DNA from: Rotaria socialis
Lineage: Eukaryota; Rotifera; Eurotatoria; Philodinida; Philodinidae
Assembly (NCBI GenBank): GCA_905331475.1
Contig: CAJNYU010003280.1
Coordinates: 57,386-121,385 of the forward strand
Direction of reading: 5' to 3'
DNA: 64,000 nucleotides
The notes below the pieces were generated by a model. It saw only the letters and a list, made by a program, of their open reading frames with translations, was not told the DNA's origin and searched no databases. This document shows positions 59,317-64,000 of this stretch, piece by piece. The position numbers and the translations under genes were made by a program. Within the stretch, counting starts at the first letter, position 1, and every line of letters starts with the position of its first letter.

Positions 59317-61995
59317 TACTCCTTAAAAAAATTATTTATACTTTTCTATTTTTCGCTTATTACCCTTTGTTTCATATAGCCAAATGTTTTAGCAATGTAT
59401 CGAAAATAAAAATCATATTTATCACAAAGCACTAGAATTGCTAACTGATGAAGTCAAAAACGCACAAAACTGATTTTAATAAAGCGGAAAATGGCGGAAG
59501 CTTTTTTGTCGTAGATTTTTGTTATTTTTGAGAATATTAGGCGTTTATTTTTTGATTTTAACAAAATTTCAAAGCATATAGAAAACAATGATGACTCACT
59601 TTTGTATGCCAGCAATTAGAATTGGTTCCAAAATAACAGGTTTTATTCTGTGTGTATGTTCATCAGAAAGCATGCAACACGTTTTATACAATAAAACGGA
59701 AAAAATCGGAACAGCGCAAAAGAGTGAAAACAAGGGAATAGTAGAAGAGTTGGCAACCTTAGTTATTTGCATTTGAATGCAGATAGTCACGCCTTTTTTT
59801 ACAACAATGATCAAGGGAAAACGTTCTACTGTGTAGAATATATTTTAGTAAAATATACTGAGCCTTGTATGTTTCGTAGTTGACTACAAATAGAATTACT
59901 AATAAAAAGGTCAAACTTTGTATTGAAGTAAATAATGATGGATTTTAGTAGTATTAGTAAACTGCTTGTCTATGAAGAAAAACTTTGAAATATTCTCTAC
60001 TGTCAGGAAAGAAACACATTTGCTGATAGTGGAGTGTAAATATTCGAATTTATTTAACATACGTTTATTTTCGAACATCCTCTGCTGAGTGTGCGTATTA
60101 ATTATAATTAATGAGAATTCTAATTTAATGTCAACACCTAACGTAGGTATCATTATGAACCTTTGTTGCTAATATTGAACTGTAATGGATAGAAAACGTT
60201 GATAGCATTAATATCTGCTATTATCATTCATCAACTAAAACAAACGAGGCGAGGCATTTACAGTTTTGTCTTAGAAAATACTAGAAAAAAATGTTAGTAA
60301 GTGAGGAATGCAATAAATGGTCTTTTTTTGAATTACTGCATACCATCTAAATATTGATTATCACAGTCAAATTAAAACTTTAACTTTGCATTTATTAAAG
60401 TCTTTTAAAAATGTTTTTTTTTTATCCAGAACACAATAGACGATGTTCACAATTTAAGGCTCAATTTAACTTAACAACCAGATAAACGCCTGCTGCTGAT
60501 TAGTCTGAATTGGTTGTTCTGATACGAGTTACCTCAATCAGGGATTGTCCAATCAGCTTCAAATAAATTTTGCATTTTTGTTCTCGCCTTCTCACGTCAC
60601 ATACTTTTTTGAACATTTTTTTTCGTCTGTTGAATGTAACACATTGACAGAGTGGGGATCTAAAGATCCTTCTTTTTAAATATACACGTAAAGAAGACGA
60701 GCATAAGCAAAGTCCATTGTTAAATTTTCGGTTCGAATTACTTAAGGTGACTCAATATGCGTATGGGAAGTGATCGTACTATTCTCCTGAGGAATTTTAA
60801 TTTATACATTAGACTTTTATTTTTGCAGCGTAATTTATATAAGGCAGTAAGGCGTTCAATAGCTGGAATGTCTGTTTAATGAGTCGCGACATCTATTGAC
60901 ATGTATCTATAATCTAGCGCATTAGTCATTATTAATGAAAATATGCATATTGAATTGAAGATTCTCAAAAGATCACCTCTATATACGAAATATATCGTTG
61001 AAGCGATTTATTTACTTGATTTCATTATAAAATACAGATTCGTGATCTAAATCATATACGAGCGAATCGATATGCCAATGTTTACTGGTCAGATCGTCAA
61101 ATAATCGTCAAGCTTTTATAGGCCGTTTCAAGCTCTGTAGGAAGTCATCGATTATAACCTATTTAGTAGCAGAATTGAGTATCATGATAGTAATTAATAA
61201 CAATTGATATTCTTTGTAAAAGTTAAATATTTGATTGAATGGTGATATTTAGTATTGTAGGTGTTCGAATCAAGGTAATAGAATCCAACTGTTCGATGAT
61301 GATTTCTACACCGTTTACCCGTCTGAAATAGATAATAATGTTGATAACTTTGTGTCCTGAGAACAGTTTTGGTTTTTTTTTGTGAAATGTAGATATGTTC
61401 CTATAGTACGCACTGATTCCGATTTGCATTACATAATGTGTACGAAGATTGGTATATTTCATTTATCCGATACTACATTGAATGATTTATATCAGTAAAA
61501 AGCATATTCTAACCCAATAAATGTTTCTCATCGTATTTGTTAAACATTAGCATCAATAGTTCTTTTCATTATATTTGTTTTCTTGAGCATTCTCATTTTT
61601 TTGAAAGATGTTTCAGATATAAAGGTATTGGAAAAAAGACTGAAGTCAACACTGGTGATTATTTCATATATATATTATGAATAAACAACATGAAAGTAGA
61701 ACAAATAAACGATTTGTTGTTTTCTTATTACCTTTTTATGAGAAATTCTAAGCTCTATGACTCATCGAATCATTTGTGGAAGAAAGATAAATTATAGATT
61801 ATATTCATTATGCATGGAGCCACGTAAATAGAAAGCGTTGAACGGGACAGTGAGTCGAGCGAAGACACATAGTTTTCATGAAACTTATATGAAGTTATTA
61901 ACAATTAAATTACTTTCAATTCATTAATTGAATTCTTTTATTTCAATAAATGAGCATCATCTGAATTTATTTTTTATTGCATAATTTTTATTGAA
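59317..61995. other. Intergenic, nothing recognised
   Basis: AT-rich. Frames at 59588-59814 and 61223-61462 lack domains or splice context. Confidence 0.4.
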
Positions 61996-62477
61996 TTATT
62001 TTCCATGGTCACTACTACTGCTACTACTTCCACTTGCTGGTCTACTTGCAATAGTAGCTGCTTTACTAGCCATATGTTTTGGACGAATACGTTGATCAAT
62101 AAGTTTGATAATATGATCAATTCGATAATAAAGATCACGATAAGTTTTTATTAATGGATCACATAACATAAGTTCATAACATAGTTTTCTTGCTCGTGGC
62201 CATGCTTTACGTTGAATAGCACTGAACAAAGCAAACATAAGTACATCTGGTGGTATATATGGTAAAAAATTCCGAATAATAGGTGGAGGTTTTTCTGGTT
62301 TTACTACTGGTTTCTCTGCTTGAGGTCTAGTTCGACTTGAAACTGAGATTGGCTAAAATGAAATATATTAATAAATAGTAGATATACGTATTGAAAAATA
62401 TATTTTACCTCTTTAATAACTCTCATAACAGGCGAATCAAGACTAAAACGAGTCTCTTGTTTCTTTTTACTTGACAT
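61996..62477 (-). CDS. Hypothetical small protein, 141 aa
   Basis: Exons 62409-62477 and 61996-62352 join across a 56-bp intron in phase 0. The product starts MSSKKKQETRF, has a Pro-rich linker (KPVVKPEKPPPIIRNFLPY) and then a helical core (IPPDVLMFALFSAIQRKAWP, RARKLCYELMLCDPLIK, YRDLYYRIDHIIKLI), ending in a Ser-rich tail (GSSSSSSDHGK). No membrane span. An in-frame Met 20 codons upstream (62537) is possible but gives a less plausible start. I do not recognise the family. Confidence 0.65.
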
Positions 62478-63817
62478 TGTGGCAATGAAACATAGGCTCA
62501 CAATCGAACATTTTATATGATTAATAAATTGTTGCATGACAGAAAAGCCGATTTTAATTTGCGAATAAAAATCTGGGGCAAATTTTTTGTTAAACTAGAT
62601 CATAAAACAGGAAAAGTAGATGTTAGTAATCGTATTCGCTGATTGTTTATTTTGAAAACTTATTATGTTTGCTTATTGACGTAACGAAAAGATGAAATAA
62701 CTTTTTATTAATATTCTAATTGCGATGCAAATAGTCTAGTTCATTTTTTGCCTATCAAGCCAATCAAAGTTCACAGTTTTTTGTATTAATTAGATATACT
62801 TATATTTGTTGTTAAACGAAGCTGGAGCTATCCATTCATTCTTTTTCACTCAAAAACACCATACAACAACCTGCAGTTATATTATTATTTAATGAAATTT
62901 CGACTTTAGAAGTTTGTTCTATTTTCTTTATCTTGATAATCATTGGGATGCAAAATAGTTTTGATGACTAATTTTCAAACGTTGATTCATAAGTATAATC
63001 TAACGCTTAGTTTTTATATTTTTATTATGACATCTGTTTTTACTTTGTTTATGAATGGCAAAGATTGTTGAATAATGATTCAATGAAATTTTATCTTTCA
63101 AATCATTTCGCGTTTTTTAAACAAAAAAGGTAATTCAAAATAATTACATCATACTTGTGGAGATGTTCGATGGAGTACAAATAAAAACTAGGATTATTAT
63201 TTTAACTCTCAGTAAAACAATTTTATTGGAATAAACAAATGAATTTCTTTTCTGTAGCTAAACTATCCTTATTTTTTTACTGTAACGATTAGTATTAATT
63301 AAATGCAAATTACAAATCGTTTATACTTTAGAAGAATATATTCAGAGAATTTATAATAAAAATTAAATAACATGGTTAATATGGTTGACGTGATATGAAC
63401 GTCGTATTAAATTTTGGAATACTCTAAAAAAATTAACAGAGGCTATCTTTTTGTTTCGATTTTTTGAGACTATAAATGAAATTATTCAATAGTAATGCAA
63501 TATAACATAGAAAGGCTATGCAATTATTCTATTACAGGTGGATAGTTTTGGGTTTCAAACATAGTGTGATTTCACTAGAATTCACAGAAAAAATCATTGG
63601 CTTCGATAGAAAAACCGGGCAAATTTCGGTGATTTCCTAAGGTTTTTAGCGGAAAAGAGCTAGAAATATTCCGAGACTTTTCCAATGGGAATACTACTTC
63701 CATCTTTCAAATTTTCGCACTACTTTCCTGCCGGAATCAGTTCATTATTTGTTTAAACGGAAAAAAATAATCATATTTCGAACTCCTTCTCGCAGGCGTC
63801 GTCGGCACCTTAGTGAC
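62478..63817. other. Intergenic, nothing recognised
   Basis: AT-rich sequence; slightly GC-richer from 63590 with GGAAA-type tracts, possibly an old insertion. Confidence 0.4.
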
Positions 63818-64000
63818 CAGGGTGGCCAGATCAAAAATTGAAAAATCAGAAAATATTTTTTCAAAATCAGAAAACGATCAGAAACTTTCTCTGAAAAACC
63901 AGAAATTAATCAGAAAATGGCAGATTTTGACAAATTAGTACATCTTCCGCTAAAATAGTGGCATCCAAAATTCTGCTGCATTTCTGTTCACTGACTGGAA
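63818..64000. mobile_element. Left end of a probable hAT-like element (runs off the window)
   Basis: CAGGGTGGCCAGATC at 63818 resembles hAT terminal repeats and is followed by five or more AATCAGAAA-type subterminal repeats in one ~110-bp stretch. The right end and target duplication lie outside the window, so the call rests on the end motif and subterminal repeats only. Confidence 0.5.

Noticed and set aside
1..64000. tRNA, rRNA, spliced-leader RNA and CRISPR arrays
   Set aside because: Scanned by eye for tRNA B-box-like and repeat-spacer patterns and found none convincing; a covariance-model search would be needed to exclude divergent small RNAs.

Overview
This is AT-rich eukaryotic DNA. 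Genes are split by short GT-AG introns (mostly 50-120 bp) and separated by long AT-rich stretches full of microsatellites. The animal-type gene set is galanin/allatostatin-type GPCR, pentameric ligand-gated channel, chimaerin, LRWD1, BTB-kelch and family-14 glycosyltransferase. Together with tiny introns, decaying gene copies and many non-autonomous DNA transposons, it fits a small invertebrate. A bdelloid rotifer is my best guess; this is inference, as no species marker is present. No rRNA, tRNA, CRISPR or bacterial-type operon was recognised.

Layout. 1-700 (-) is the 5' part of a fatty-acid/sterol hydroxylase. 1650-2885 (-) is a five-exon gene of unknown function, rebuilt from splice phases. 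4168-5590 (-) is a decayed SUCLA2 copy. 7326-9370 (+) is a Cys-loop-less ligand-gated channel, convergent with LRWD1 at 9450-11550 (-). 12420-14759 (-) is a broken BTB-BACK-kelch gene lying only 61 bp downstream of an EF-hand calcium-sensor gene (14821-15471, -). 17366-19893 (+) is a GT14 glycosyltransferase. 21782-25106 is a nest of transposons with an 8-bp target duplication, containing a 1.2 kb foldback element that has its own 8-bp duplication. 27672-29203 (-) is a peptide GPCR. 29.2-38.3 kb is nearly gene-free but holds two further mobile elements. 38329-38958 (+) is a hypothetical gene and 40541-41730 (+) a retinol-dehydrogenase-like SDR. 44091-44460 (+) is a small membrane protein directly upstream of chimaerin (44570-46868, +). 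48666-50180 (+) is a mucin-like protein with a 30-bp minisatellite. 51.2-57.3 kb is a decayed tandem copy of the preceding ~5 kb (RhoGAP exon plus mucin-like gene), hit by a 395-bp hAT-like element. 58785-59316 (+) is an Asn/Tyr/Pro-rich gene lacking its first exon, 61996-62477 (-) a small two-exon gene, and a further transposon end starts at 63818.

The genes do not form one pathway. The main story is genome dynamics. One segmental duplication is dated relative to later insertions, at least three genes are in decay, several hAT-like non-autonomous elements have recognisable target duplications, and two closely spaced same-strand gene pairs look like candidate trans-spliced operons. All exon joins were made by eye from splice signals and phase, not from transcript data.
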